Below, piece by piece: positions 55,869 to 64,000 of a stretch of 64,000 bases of DNA; position 1 is the stretch's first letter, and the number at the start of each line of letters is the position of its first letter. The notes under the pieces are model-generated. The model ran no database searches, was not told the DNA's origin, and saw only the letters and a list, made by a program, of their open reading frames with translations. The stretch is from Gammaproteobacteria bacterium. GTDB taxonomy: Bacteria; Pseudomonadota; Gammaproteobacteria; Pseudomonadales; Azotimanducaceae. The position numbers were made by a program, and so were the translations under genes. Location of the stretch: contig JAUIAV010000004.1 in NCBI GenBank assembly GCA_030425195.1, positions 207,855-271,854 of the forward strand. Direction: 5' to 3'.

Positions 55869-56189
55869 CTAGTGCGGGCCCTCGCCGGTTTCTGCCGAAA
55901 GCGTGAAGGCGATGATCTGGCACCGCTCGAGCAGTTCGTCTATCACCCTGGCCTCTTCCGGTGAGAGGCTGAAACCCTGGAAACAGGCCGTGGAGAGCTC
56001 GAAGAACAGCTGCAGCAGATCAACTTCCCTGTCGATCTGCCGCAACTGAATCAGGAGTTCCGAAAAAAACGCCATCGGATAGAAGTTGCCGTGCTCGTTG
56101 AGCACCTCGATGACGGCGAGGAACATCGGGTCCACCTGAGCCCTCGTCTCTTCGACCAGCAGGTCTGTACGCTGTTGTGGATCGCTCAC
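55869..56189 (-). CDS. Hypothetical helical protein
   Basis: 106 residues, mostly helical and acidic (LLIQLRQIDREVDLLQLFF; LSPEEARVIDELLERCQIIA). No membrane segment and no family recognised. It is preceded by GTG 56189, which lies inside a palindrome CTCACC-C-GGTGAG; a ribosome site is not visible, so the start is uncertain. It is upstream of the thioesterase gene on the same strand. Confidence 0.5.
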   Translation of the reverse strand: MSDPQQRTDLLVEETRAQVDPMFLAVIEVLNEHGNFYPMAFFSELLIQLRQIDREVDLLQLFFELSTACFQGFSLSPEEARVIDELLERCQIIAFTLSAETGEGPH

Positions 56190-56284
56190 CCGGTGAGTAT
56201 CGAACAGGCGGGGTGAAAACCCGGTGAACGGGTCGGCCGGATTCCGGCTATGATGCCGGCTCTCCCTCGTTGTCCGACAAGCGA

Positions 56285-56917
56285 ATGCTCTACTGGATCG
56301 ACCTGTTCGGCGTTTTCGTCTTCGCCATCAGCGGCGCGCTCGCCGCGGACAGGCGCGGTATGGACCTGTTCGGATTCATCGCCATCGCCCTGCTGCCCGC
56401 CGTCGGCGGCGGCACGGTCCGCGACATCGTGCTGGATGCACCCGTATTCTGGGTGCAGGACCCGGTTTATCTCTGGCTCATCGTCACCGCCGGCCTGGTC
56501 ACCTTTCTGTCCGCGCCGCTGATCCGCCGAGTGGAGCGAAGTCTTCTCTGGGCGGATGCCATCGGGCTGTCCGTGTTCTGTGTTGCGGGTGCGGCCAAGG
56601 GGCTGGCCCTGTCCGGATCACCCTCAATCGCCGTGGCCATGGGCCTGGTGACCGCCGTGCTCGGCGGCATCATCCGGGACGTGGTCTGCAACGAGATCCC
56701 GCTGGTGCTGCGCCAGGACATCTACGCAACGGCGGCTTTCGCGGGTGCTCTGACCTACGTCATCCTTTCGTCGGTCGGTCTCGACGGCGCACTGTCCATC
56801 TGGACGGGCGCCGCCGTCTGTTTTCTCGTCAGATCATCGGCGCTGATCTGGGGCTGGTCACTGCCGCGCAGGGGAGAAGGCGCCGCTCGGAACGAAGAAC
56901 TGGAGGAGAGCCAGTGA
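56285..56917 (+). CDS. Trimeric intracellular cation channel (TRIC/UPF0126) family protein
   Basis: 210 residues, seven hydrophobic segments in two repeats: MLYWIDLFGVFVFAISGALAA, ALLPAVGGGTVRDIVLD and, in the second half, GLVTAVLGGIIRDVVCNEIPLVL. The repeated Gly-Gly-x-x-Arg-Asp motif is the family signature. Bacterial members are potassium or other cation pores. ATG 56285 is chosen; a TTG at 56270 is in frame. A TATGAT box at 56249-56254 could be the -10. The stop overlaps the next gene (GTGA), so it is coupled to the PQQ dehydrogenases. Confidence 0.85.
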   Translation: MLYWIDLFGVFVFAISGALAADRRGMDLFGFIAIALLPAVGGGTVRDIVLDAPVFWVQDPVYLWLIVTAGLVTFLSAPLIRRVERSLLWADAIGLSVFCVAGAAKGLALSGSPSIAVAMGLVTAVLGGIIRDVVCNEIPLVLRQDIYATAAFAGALTYVILSSVGLDGALSIWTGAAVCFLVRSSALIWGWSLPRRGEGAARNEELEESQ

Positions 56918-58449
56918 AGAAGATACTGCTTGTCGTCGCCGCCATCGTCGGGGTGCTGATTCTGCTAGCCGTCGGCGCTTTCTTCGCCATCACGTCGGGC
57001 GTCGGCGTCGGCGAACCTTTCGCGCCTCTGTATGCGGACAACTGCGCCGTCTGCCATGGGGAAGCCTTCGAGGGGAACGCTCAGGGTCCGGCCCTCGTCG
57101 GCCGGGAGCTGATTCACGGCGACTCCGTCAACGACATCACCCGCAGCATCGCCGAAGGCTTTCCCGAGCGCGGCATGCCGCCCTGGGGAGGCGTGCTCGA
57201 TGAAGGACAGATCCGCAGCCTGGCGATCCTGATTGCCGAGCAGCGGGTGGGACGGGTGTTCACCGACTTCAAGACGGATCAGACCCTGGAGATTCCCACG
57301 GAGCCCATCGATTCCGAGATGCACCGGTTCCGGATAGAGCCCGTGGTCGACGGTCTCGCCAGCAAACCCTTCTCCATCGCGCCGCTGCCGGATGGCTCCA
57401 TCCTGGTCACGGAGAAGACGGAGGGTATGTCGATCGTCTCTCCCGATGGCGAGCGATCAGAGCCCGTCGCCGGCACACCGGCCACCGGTAACCTGGGCTT
57501 CGAGGTGATGGGCCTCGATTACGGTATGGGCTGGCTGCTCGACATCGCACCGCACCCGGACTTCGAAACGAATGGCTGGATCTACCTGGTACACACCCAC
57601 CTCTGTGAGACCTGCGGCGACGACGGCGGAGATTCCATGATCAGCCGGACCATGAGCCGGCTCATCCGCGGGCGTATCGTCGACGGAGAATGGACCGACG
57701 AGGAAGTGATCTGGAGCGTTCCGAACGAGTTCTACACGCCCGTTCCCGACCTGGGCGCCGGCGGCCGTCTCGCTTTCGATACTGACGGCTACGTCTACGT
57801 GAGCGTGGGTCTCAAGGGGCTCGGCAACTATGTGGGCATTCAGGAGCTGAACACGCCGTACGGCAAGATCCATCGCGTCCACGACGATGGACGCATCCCC
57901 GAGGACAATCCATTCGTGAACGTGGCCGGTGCCATGCCGAGCATCTGGACCCGCGGCCACCGCAGTCCCCAGGGCCTCGAGTTCGATGCCGAGACCGGCA
58001 AGCTCTGGGGCACTGAGATGGGCCCCCGTGGCGGCGACGAGGTGAACCTGATCATCGCCGGCCACAACTACGGCTGGCCGCTCTATTCGAAGGGCGTGGA
58101 TTACGACGGTACCCCGGTGGAGTACTGGAAGGAGCTCGGAATCGAGTTCGACCTGGAGGATATCGATCAGCCCATCGTCGATCTGACCCCGTCTCCGGCG
58201 GTATCCAGCTTCATCATCTATGACGGCGAAGCCTTTCCCGGCTGGCGGCGCCAGTTCCTGGTGGGCTCGCTGAAAGCCACCGAGCTCTACCGGTTCGTGA
58301 TCGAGGACGACGTGCTCGTTCACAGCGAGCTGCTGATCGGGGATCTGGCCCGGATCCGGGATATCGAAACAGGCCCGGACGGCCTCATCTATCTGCTCCT
58401 CGAGCACGGCTCAGGGTCTCGGATCGTACGCCTGGTCCCGGAGGCCTAG
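56914..58449 (+). CDS. Cytochrome c / PQQ-dependent sugar dehydrogenase (HHIP-like) fusion
   Basis: 511 residues. A membrane helix (MKKILLVVAAIVGVLILLAV) anchors a cytochrome c domain with CAVCH (44-48) and Met88 (RGMPPWGG) as axial ligand. From about residue 125 a six-bladed sugar/sorbosone dehydrogenase propeller follows: GWLLDIAPHPDFETNGW, GKIHRVHDDGRIPEDNPF, HRSPQGLEFDAETGKLWGTE and GPRGGDEVNLIIAGHNYGWP. Relatives oxidise sugars in the periplasm. The GTG at 56914 follows TGGAGGAGAGCCA and overlaps the TRIC stop. The next PQQ gene starts directly after its stop. Confidence 0.88.
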   Translation: MKKILLVVAAIVGVLILLAVGAFFAITSGVGVGEPFAPLYADNCAVCHGEAFEGNAQGPALVGRELIHGDSVNDITRSIAEGFPERGMPPWGGVLDEGQIRSLAILIAEQRVGRVFTDFKTDQTLEIPTEPIDSEMHRFRIEPVVDGLASKPFSIAPLPDGSILVTEKTEGMSIVSPDGERSEPVAGTPATGNLGFEVMGLDYGMGWLLDIAPHPDFETNGWIYLVHTHLCETCGDDGGDSMISRTMSRLIRGRIVDGEWTDEEVIWSVPNEFYTPVPDLGAGGRLAFDTDGYVYVSVGLKGLGNYVGIQELNTPYGKIHRVHDDGRIPEDNPFVNVAGAMPSIWTRGHRSPQGLEFDAETGKLWGTEMGPRGGDEVNLIIAGHNYGWPLYSKGVDYDGTPVEYWKELGIEFDLEDIDQPIVDLTPSPAVSSFIIYDGEAFPGWRRQFLVGSLKATELYRFVIEDDVLVHSELLIGDLARIRDIETGPDGLIYLLLEHGSGSRIVRLVPEA

Positions 58450-60639
58450 ATGCGCCGGCCCGTTTCTGCCGGCGTCGGCTGCCTGCTGACCTGGGCTGTC
58501 TCCGCCGCGGCACCCGCCCTCGGCGTCACACCCGGTGAGGCCGCCTGGGGCGCGCATTGCGCCCGCTGCCACGCACCCGACGAGATCCGGGCCCGGCTCG
58601 CCGACGGCTGGCAGGGTCGCAGTGCATCCGAGCTGCTCGAGCGCATCCGGTTGACCATGCCGGCGGAGACACCGGGATCTCTGAGTGAGGGGGAATACGA
58701 ACTCGTCACCCGGCAACTGCTCCGGCAGACGGGCCACCCGGACGTCGATGGAACCGCACTCGAGCGCCTCATCATCCGTCCGCGTCAGGACGGACCCCAT
58801 CTGCCCGATGTGCCCTGGCGTCATTTCGGCGGCGAGCTGAATGCCAACCGTCACGCCCCGCTTTCCGACATCGATGCCGGCAACGTCGCGAACCTCACCA
58901 TCGCCTGGCGGTGGAGTGCTGCCAACTTCGGCCCCGCGCCGGAGATCCGCAACGTTTCCATGCCCATCATGCACGATGGGCGGCTCTTCGTCGGCGCCGG
59001 CGCGACCCGCAACGTCGTCGCCATAGACGCCACCACCGGACAGACCTTGTGGATGTGGCGGCCCCGGGAAGGCGAGCGGTTCGACCAGGCGGCACGCAAG
59101 GATTCGGGGAAGGGACTCGCCTTCTACCGTTCGGAAGCGGGCCGTGGCTACGTGGTCGCGGTCACGCCCGGCTACTCGCTGATCAAGCTGGATGCGGAAA
59201 CCGGTCTCCCCGACCCCGGATTCGGAGACCGTGGCCGGGTCGATCTCACCGAAGACCTGCGCCGGGCCCCCGATCGGCCGCTGGACATCGGCCTAACGGC
59301 ACCACCTCTGGTGGTAGGCGATACCATCGTGGTGGGTTCGGCCCATGCCGTGAGCTTCCGGCCGCCGTCCAAGGCAAACGTGAAAGGCGACGTGCGCGCC
59401 TACGATGCCCGCACCGGCCGTCTCAAGTGGTCTTTCCGGACCATTCCGGCGGCCGGCGAGCCCGGACACGACACCTGGCTCGAGGGCTCGGCCGAGTTCA
59501 CGGGTAATGCCGGGGTGTGGGCACACATGTCAGCCGATCCGGAGCTGGGACTCGTCTATCTGCCTGTGGAATCCGCAACCGGCGACCAGTACGGCGGCGA
59601 TCGGCCGGGCAGCAACCTGTACTCGAGCAGTCTGGTGGCCGTGGACGTCGAAACCGGCGAACGTCGCTGGCATTTCCAGCACGCGCACCATGACATCTGG
59701 GACTGGGATACCCCCACCGCACCGGTGCTGGCCGACCTGCCGGACGGATCGAAAGTGGTGGCCCTGCCCGTGAAGCAGGGTTTCGTATTCGTCTTCGACC
59801 GCGCCACCGGCGAACCCCGATGGCCCATCGACGAGGTACCGGTGCCTGCCTCCGACGTGCCCGGCGAGTGGACCTCGCCGACTCAGCCCGTGCCGAGAAA
59901 ACCACCGCCTTTCGATCGCCAGGGCGTGAGCCGCGCCGATCTGATCGACTACACCCCGGCCATCCGCGCCGAGGTGGATGCCCTCCTGACCCGTTACCGG
60001 ACGGGGCCGCTCTACCAGCCGCCATCGCTTGCCAGCGCCGAAGACGGCACGGAAGGCACCCTCCGCCTGCCGAGCTCCACCGGCGGTGCCAACTGGGAAG
60101 GCAGCGCCTATGATCCGAACACCGGTCTGCTGTTCGTGCCCTCGCGCACCCAGGTGGAGGTGATGCAGCTCGTGCACGAGCCGGACGCCTCGGACATCCG
60201 TTTCATCTCCGGGCATACCCGGCCGCCGAAAATCTTCGACATCCCGGCCGCGAAACCACCCTGGGGACGGATCACCGCCATGGAGCTCGTCTACGGCGGC
60301 ATCGTCTGGCAGATCGCCAACGGCGACACCCCGGAATCGCTCGCGTCGCATCCCGAGCTTCAGGGAATCACAATGCCCCGGACGGGAAAGCCCACCCGGG
60401 CAGGCATTCTGGTCACCGACACGCTGCTCTTCGCCGGCGAAGGCTTCGGCGGCGATCCGGTCTTCCGCGCCCACGACAAGCGCAACGGCGCAATCATCGC
60501 CGAGATCCCATTGCCCGCCTCCCAGGCGGGACCACCCAGCACCTACCGGTCCGGCGGCCGGCAGTTCATCGTCATGATGGTGGGTGACGGACGAAGTCCC
60601 GCGGAGCTCATCGCGCTGGCTCTCCCCGAGGCTCCCTGA
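58450..60639 (+). CDS. Cytochrome c / eight-bladed PQQ dehydrogenase fusion
   Basis: 729 residues. Signal peptide to about residue 25, then a cytochrome c domain with CARCH (37-41) and Met70 (LTMPAETPG), then an eight-bladed quinoprotein propeller from about residue 130: WRHFGGELNANRHAPLSDID, VAIDATTGQTLWMWRPREG, HAHHDIWDWDTPTAPVLADL and VFRAHDKRNGAIIAEIPLP. The propeller matches the glucose/alcohol PQQ dehydrogenase group. The haem domain is N-terminal, where quinohaemoprotein alcohol dehydrogenases carry it at the C-terminus. ATG follows the preceding TAG with no gap. Confidence 0.87.
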   Translation: MRRPVSAGVGCLLTWAVSAAAPALGVTPGEAAWGAHCARCHAPDEIRARLADGWQGRSASELLERIRLTMPAETPGSLSEGEYELVTRQLLRQTGHPDVDGTALERLIIRPRQDGPHLPDVPWRHFGGELNANRHAPLSDIDAGNVANLTIAWRWSAANFGPAPEIRNVSMPIMHDGRLFVGAGATRNVVAIDATTGQTLWMWRPREGERFDQAARKDSGKGLAFYRSEAGRGYVVAVTPGYSLIKLDAETGLPDPGFGDRGRVDLTEDLRRAPDRPLDIGLTAPPLVVGDTIVVGSAHAVSFRPPSKANVKGDVRAYDARTGRLKWSFRTIPAAGEPGHDTWLEGSAEFTGNAGVWAHMSADPELGLVYLPVESATGDQYGGDRPGSNLYSSSLVAVDVETGERRWHFQHAHHDIWDWDTPTAPVLADLPDGSKVVALPVKQGFVFVFDRATGEPRWPIDEVPVPASDVPGEWTSPTQPVPRKPPPFDRQGVSRADLIDYTPAIRAEVDALLTRYRTGPLYQPPSLASAEDGTEGTLRLPSSTGGANWEGSAYDPNTGLLFVPSRTQVEVMQLVHEPDASDIRFISGHTRPPKIFDIPAAKPPWGRITAMELVYGGIVWQIANGDTPESLASHPELQGITMPRTGKPTRAGILVTDTLLFAGEGFGGDPVFRAHDKRNGAIIAEIPLPASQAGPPSTYRSGGRQFIVMMVGDGRSPAELIALALPEAP

Positions 60640-60702
60640 CAATCCTGGCCCGGGATTTGCACCGTGATACCGGACTGAACTGCTCTCACACAGGAGGCGG
60701 CC

Positions 60703-61506
60703 TTGCTCGCAGGTCTGAGTACGGTTTCTTTGTCCACACTGGTCGCCCTGGCGACCCTGCTACAGCTGTCGGCGCCAGGATCCGGCTTCATCGCCGTGAT
60801 TTCGGGCCTCGTGCTGGTGCTGGGCGGCACGCTGCTCACCGCCCGCTTCAGCCATTCCGAGTCGGCGCTGAAGACCATGGCGCTCGCCATCCGCAGTCTG
60901 AAGAAGGCCGCAGGCACGCCTGAGCGCAGGCGAACGGACCTCACCCACTTCTTCGAGGCGGCAAGATGTTTCCGCTACGGCAAGATCCGGCCGGCCGAAG
61001 CGGTCACCCGCCACATCCAGGAACCGGTACTGCGCCGCGGAACCCAGCTCGTGCTGGACGGGTTCCCCCGGGAACAGGTGATGCTGGCCCTGCAGCGACA
61101 GATCGCCGAAGAGCGGGATCACTACCGGCGACCCGTAGACCTCATGCGTTCCATGAGCAACTACGCGCCCACCCTCGGCATGCTCGGCACCCTGCTCGGC
61201 CTGGTGCAGATGCTGTTCAGTCTGAGCGCCGGAGAGATGACGGCCATCGGCACGTCCATGGGTTTCGCCATGCTCACGACCGTCTACGGCCTCACGCTCT
61301 CCAACCTGGCACTCAAACCGCTGGCCAGCAAGCTCGAGCAGGTGGGTCGGCTCACGGTGAACGAGGGCCTGGCCCAGATGCAGGCCGTCATGCTCCTCTA
61401 TGACCGGCATCACTCGGAAGTCATCCGTGAGGTCATGGAGCAGCTCACTCCCGACTGGACGGACCAGGAAACCGACGCCGCACCCAGACTCGCGGCAGTC
61501 GGATGA
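60703..61506 (+). CDS. MotA/PomA-type stator protein
   Basis: 267 residues with four membrane helices: two near the N-terminus (about 5-27 and 30-48) and two later (YAPTLGMLGTLLGLVQMLF and IGTSMGFAMLTTVYGLTLSN). The cytoplasmic loop is basic with EAARCFRYGKIRPAEAV. It matches MotA/PomA in length. TTG 60703 follows AGGAGGCGGCC, a perfect ribosome site, so the TTG start is credible. ATGA overlap with motB-like gene. No flagellar gene is in the window; the pair could power flagella or another envelope process. Confidence 0.82.
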   Translation: MLAGLSTVSLSTLVALATLLQLSAPGSGFIAVISGLVLVLGGTLLTARFSHSESALKTMALAIRSLKKAAGTPERRRTDLTHFFEAARCFRYGKIRPAEAVTRHIQEPVLRRGTQLVLDGFPREQVMLALQRQIAEERDHYRRPVDLMRSMSNYAPTLGMLGTLLGLVQMLFSLSAGEMTAIGTSMGFAMLTTVYGLTLSNLALKPLASKLEQVGRLTVNEGLAQMQAVMLLYDRHHSEVIREVMEQLTPDWTDQETDAAPRLAAVG

Positions 61507-62297
61507 CGGTTCGGACGGACACGGTCGAAGACGACGCCTGGTACGCCTGGGGAGAAGACGGGCAGGAACAGAGCTGGCTGCTTTCCTATGTGGACGTGCT
61601 CTGCGTGATTCTGGCCATGGTCCTCGTGCTGCTGGTCACGGAACTGAGGACACAGCCCCCGGCGACGGCGTCCCCAGAATCTGCTCCTCTGGAAAACAGT
61701 CTCGAACCCGCACCCCTGCCGGTCACACAGGAGACACCCGCTCACGCTCCCTTCGCACCGCTCGGCACCTCGCTGCCCCCGCCGCCCGTCTCCGGCATCC
61801 TCCGCCCCGTCACAGCCCTGCCGGTCAGCGAGCCTGCGCCACCGGCGCCTGCGACTGACATACCCACGGACGGCGTGCAGATCCTGCGCGACGCCACTGG
61901 TATGACCCTGCAGATCGCCGAGGCGGTCCTGTTCGATTCCGCCCGGGCCGAGCTCAAGCCCACCGCCGCACCCGTTCTGGAGCGTGCCGTCATCCTGCTG
62001 ACTGAGTTCGGCGAGGTGGACGTGGCGGTGCAGGGGCATACGGATGATCGTCCGATCCATGGCGGACCGTACGCATCGAACTGGACGCTGGGCGCTGCCC
62101 GGGCGAACGCGGTGGCCACTTTTCTGCTCTCCCGGGGTTTCCCCGCGGAAAGGCTCCGACTGGAAAGCTACGCGGATACCCGACCCATCACCGACAATGG
62201 CACGAGCGAAGGCCGGTCCCTCAACCGCCGGGTGGAGATCCGGGTGGAGCTGCCGCCGCTGCCGGCAGCAGAGCCGGTTCAGCGCTCGGAAAGCTGA
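61503..62297 (+). CDS. MotB/PomB-type stator protein with OmpA domain
   Basis: 264 residues. A single membrane helix SWLLSYVDVLCVILAMVLVL contains the proton-pathway Asp31. A Pro/Ala-rich linker (about 50-120) and a C-terminal OmpA-like peptidoglycan-binding domain follow (LFDSARAELKPTAAPVLERA; VQGHTDDRPIHGG; LRLESYADTRPITDNGTSEG; NRRVEIRVEL). Layout and spacing match MotB/PomB. It is coupled to the motA-like gene by 4-bp overlap, and its last 19 bp overlap the convergent VOC gene. Confidence 0.84.
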   Translation: MTVRTDTVEDDAWYAWGEDGQEQSWLLSYVDVLCVILAMVLVLLVTELRTQPPATASPESAPLENSLEPAPLPVTQETPAHAPFAPLGTSLPPPPVSGILRPVTALPVSEPAPPAPATDIPTDGVQILRDATGMTLQIAEAVLFDSARAELKPTAAPVLERAVILLTEFGEVDVAVQGHTDDRPIHGGPYASNWTLGAARANAVATFLLSRGFPAERLRLESYADTRPITDNGTSEGRSLNRRVEIRVELPPLPAAEPVQRSES

Positions 62298-62647
62298 ACG
62301 AGCACGCCGTTGGCGGCCGCAGGATGTACGAAGGCGCCACCGATGGTGCGGATGCCCTTCCCGTCCAGGTCGGCAACCGTTTCTTTCGCATTGTCGACCG
62401 CAAACGCTACCGTGTGGATCCCTTCACCCCGTTTCCCGAGTGGTCCCGCGATGGGCGAGCTGTCATCCGTCGGTGATATCAGCTCCAGAAACGTCCCGTT
62501 GTCGAAGTGATAGAAAGCCTGGTCCGCCTTCAGGTCGTCCGAGTGCTTCAACTCCGGCGTCATGTTCAGCATCTTCGAGTAGCCGTCGACGGCCGCCTGC
62601 AGGTCGTTGACCCGAACGACCACGTGATCCACACCTTTAAAAGCCAT
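62279..62647 (-). CDS. VOC-family protein, methylmalonyl-CoA-epimerase-like
   Basis: 122 residues, one vicinal-oxygen-chelate domain. Metal-ligand positions: His8 (GVDHVVVRVND), Glu in GTFLELISP, His in GIHTVAFAVDN and, at the last site, Gln in NGVLVQLSER where epimerases have Glu. The overall pattern and length resemble methylmalonyl-CoA epimerase or lactoylglutathione-lyase-like proteins; function is not settled. It overlaps the MotB-like gene by 19 bp (convergent) and the amidohydrolase by 11 bp (same strand, downstream of it). Confidence 0.78.
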   Translation of the reverse strand: MAFKGVDHVVVRVNDLQAAVDGYSKMLNMTPELKHSDDLKADQAFYHFDNGTFLELISPTDDSSPIAGPLGKRGEGIHTVAFAVDNAKETVADLDGKGIRTIGGAFVHPAAANGVLVQLSER

Positions 62648-64000
62648 GCCCTTCTCCCTTGCTGTCGGCCTGTACGTGTCCGGTCATGGTACTGCCGGAG
62701 CTCAGCCATCGGGAAGTCTCGGGTGGTCTGAGCACCGCTCCGGCGAGCACCGGGCTGAGCTCACCGTTTTCCCTGGCCACCCGGCCGTTGACGATGACCA
62801 CGTCGAATCCTTCTGCCAGCTGGTGCGGATCGATGTAGTCGGCCACGGCCCGAACCCGGGCCGGATCGAAGACCACGATGTCCGCCGCCAGACCAGGCAG
62901 GAGCCGGCCGCGATCCCGGATGCCGATGGTATCCGCCGGCAGCGAGGTCATCTTGCGTACGGCTTCCGGCAGACCGAGCCGCCCTTCCCCGACCACGTAA
63001 CGCTCGATCACTTTCGCGAAGGTCCCATGACCGCGCGGATGAAATCCGGTGGGGCTGCCATCCGAACTCACGGACACCGCCGGATCCACCAGCAGCCGGC
63101 TCTGCAGCTCGTCATCCATGACGAAGTAGGCCGCATAGCCGCCCTCCGGACCGATCACGTCGATGAGCACGTCCTCGAATGGCATTTCCAGGCGGGTGGC
63201 GACTTCCGCCAGGGTGTCGCCGACGAACGGCTCCATACCCAGGAGCGTGGCTTCGGGTCCGTTGCGGGCATTGACCCGCGCCCGCAGATAGTCCTCGAGT
63301 GCCGGCCGGCGCGTGCGCACGGCCGCCTCGAACTGCTCCGGCGTTTTCGCCCAGACGGGAAACAGCAGCGCTATCCCTGTGTAGCTCGCGTTGTAGGGAT
63401 AGCTGTCCGCGCTGACCTGAATGCCGGCCTCCCGGGCCGCAGCCAGCAGGGTGAGAATGTCCTCCGCCCGCTCGGCTCCCCGGCCGTAAACGCTCTTGAG
63501 GTGCGCCACGTGCACGCGCGCATACTCTCCCTGCTGGAGCAGCTCGGCAAGGGAAGCGGCCAGCTGATCGTCGTCCTCGTTGCGCATATGACTCATGATG
63601 AGCCGGTCCCGGGCGCCGACCACTTCGGCGAGCGCTTCGAGCTCGGCCGGGGAAGCGTGCAGTCCCGGGTTGTACTCGAGCCCGCTGCTGAGGCCGAAGC
63701 AGACGTCCAGTTCCGAATCGAGCAGCTCGAGCATCCGCTGCAGTGCTTCCGGGTCCGGGTCCGGCTCACGGTCGATGCCGGTCAGCGTCCGCAGGGTGCC
63801 GTGGCCGACGAACATGGCCAGATTGACGCCGATGCCCCGCCCGGCTACTCCGTCGAGCCAATCCGACAATGCCGGCACGGCCGGACTGCTGCCGTCCTGG
63901 CCGAGCGAGATGGTGGTCACACCCATGGCCAGAAAGTTCTCGAATGCGGGGGTCTGCTCGGGGTCACCATGACTGTGCGGATCGATGAAGCCGGGCGCCA
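62637..64000 (-). CDS. N-acyl-D-amino-acid deacylase/amidohydrolase family protein (partial, 5' end missing)
   Basis: At least 453 residues; the frame stays open to the right edge. The visible N-terminal part reads APGFIDPHSHGD (the first metal His-x-His) followed by GVTTISLGQDG, then DRLIMSHMRNEDDD, ARVHVAHLKS, ISVSSDGSPTGFHPRGHGTF and DLVVFDPARV-like end (ADIVVFDPARVRAVADYIDP). This matches D-aminoacylase/dihydroorotase-like amidohydrolases. The internal ATG at 63926 is not the start, as the HSH motif lies before it. Substrate unknown. It is upstream of the VOC gene, overlapping 11 bp. Confidence 0.85.
   Translation of the reverse strand, partial: APGFIDPHSHGDPEQTPAFENFLAMGVTTISLGQDGSSPAVPALSDWLDGVAGRGIGVNLAMFVGHGTLRTLTGIDREPDPDPEALQRMLELLDSELDVCFGLSSGLEYNPGLHASPAELEALAEVVGARDRLIMSHMRNEDDDQLAASLAELLQQGEYARVHVAHLKSVYGRGAERAEDILTLLAAAREAGIQVSADSYPYNASYTGIALLFPVWAKTPEQFEAAVRTRRPALEDYLRARVNARNGPEATLLGMEPFVGDTLAEVATRLEMPFEDVLIDVIGPEGGYAAYFVMDDELQSRLLVDPAVSVSSDGSPTGFHPRGHGTFAKVIERYVVGEGRLGLPEAVRKMTSLPADTIGIRDRGRLLPGLAADIVVFDPARVRAVADYIDPHQLAEGFDVVIVNGRVARENGELSPVLAGAVLRPPETSRWLSSGSTMTGHVQADSKGEGHGF

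Noticed and set aside
60703..62297. Zorya-type defence (ZorA/ZorB look like MotA/MotB)
   Set aside because: The MotA-like protein is 267 residues without the long ZorA tail, and no ZorC, ZorD or ZorE gene is next to it; the neighbours are PQQ dehydrogenases and a VOC protein.

Overview
The window looks like chromosomal DNA of a free-living, GC-rich Gammaproteobacterium. The evidence is a SlyX protein ending in PPPPHY, a TamA/TamB pair, an RND efflux pair, very dense gene packing with ATGA/GTGA/TTGA overlaps, and many enzymes for lipid, acyl-CoA and alcohol/sugar oxidation. A marine or hydrocarbon- and lipid-using heterotroph would fit, but the genus cannot be read from this sequence. No rRNA, tRNA, insertion sequence, prophage or CRISPR array is visible. 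The genes at both ends (1..349 and 62637..64000) are cut by the window edges.

Layout. 0-6 kb: small membrane proteins, a cupin, a Tat-signal aldo/keto reductase followed by a TPP enzyme, and a divergent PQQ-dependent lipoprotein dehydrogenase. 6-8 kb: an operon of cytochrome c'-like lipoprotein, HupE/UreJ permease and membrane anchor protein. It diverges from a 38-residue membrane microprotein across a perfect FNR/Anr-type box. 8-15.7 kb: one tightly overlapping operon reading mscS-like channel, CASTOR/POLLUX-like channel, tamA, tamB; upstream of it is an 11-bp tandem array (15819-15939). 16-20 kb: small hypotheticals, an MFS transporter, a crotonase and an NHL-repeat protein. 20-29 kb: amino-acid and acyl-CoA catabolism (saccharopine dehydrogenase family, ALDH7-like dehydrogenase, M13 peptidase, propionyl-CoA-type carboxylase).

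29-37 kb: nitroreductase, two GNATs, a DUF2855 protein, an Asp/Asn beta-hydroxylase-like protein, cysH, two cation/proton antiporters of different families and a RIO kinase. 37-44 kb: slyX, RND adaptor and permease, and mobA in one orientation, followed by a second MFS transporter. 44-56 kb: lipid-type metabolism (WS/DGAT acyltransferase, LLM flavin oxidoreductase, esterase, glutamate-synthase-like FMN protein, amidase, MerR regulator and P450, HDOD protein, PaaG-like crotonase, Old Yellow Enzyme, hotdog thioesterase). 56-62 kb: TRIC-family channel, two different PQQ dehydrogenases that each carry an N-terminal cytochrome c domain, then a MotA/MotB-type stator pair. 62-64 kb: a VOC protein and a D-aminoacylase-type amidohydrolase.

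How it works together (inference). Periplasmic PQQ enzymes and cytochromes would feed electrons to the respiratory chain. Lysine, propionyl-CoA and fatty-acyl modules feed central metabolism. Ion channels and antiporters recur through the window. No defence system or clear new multi-gene machine was found. The most unusual items are the channel-channel-TamA-TamB operon with its upstream 11-bp array, the FNR-box divergon with its microprotein, and the TRIC/haem-PQQ/haem-PQQ/stator run.
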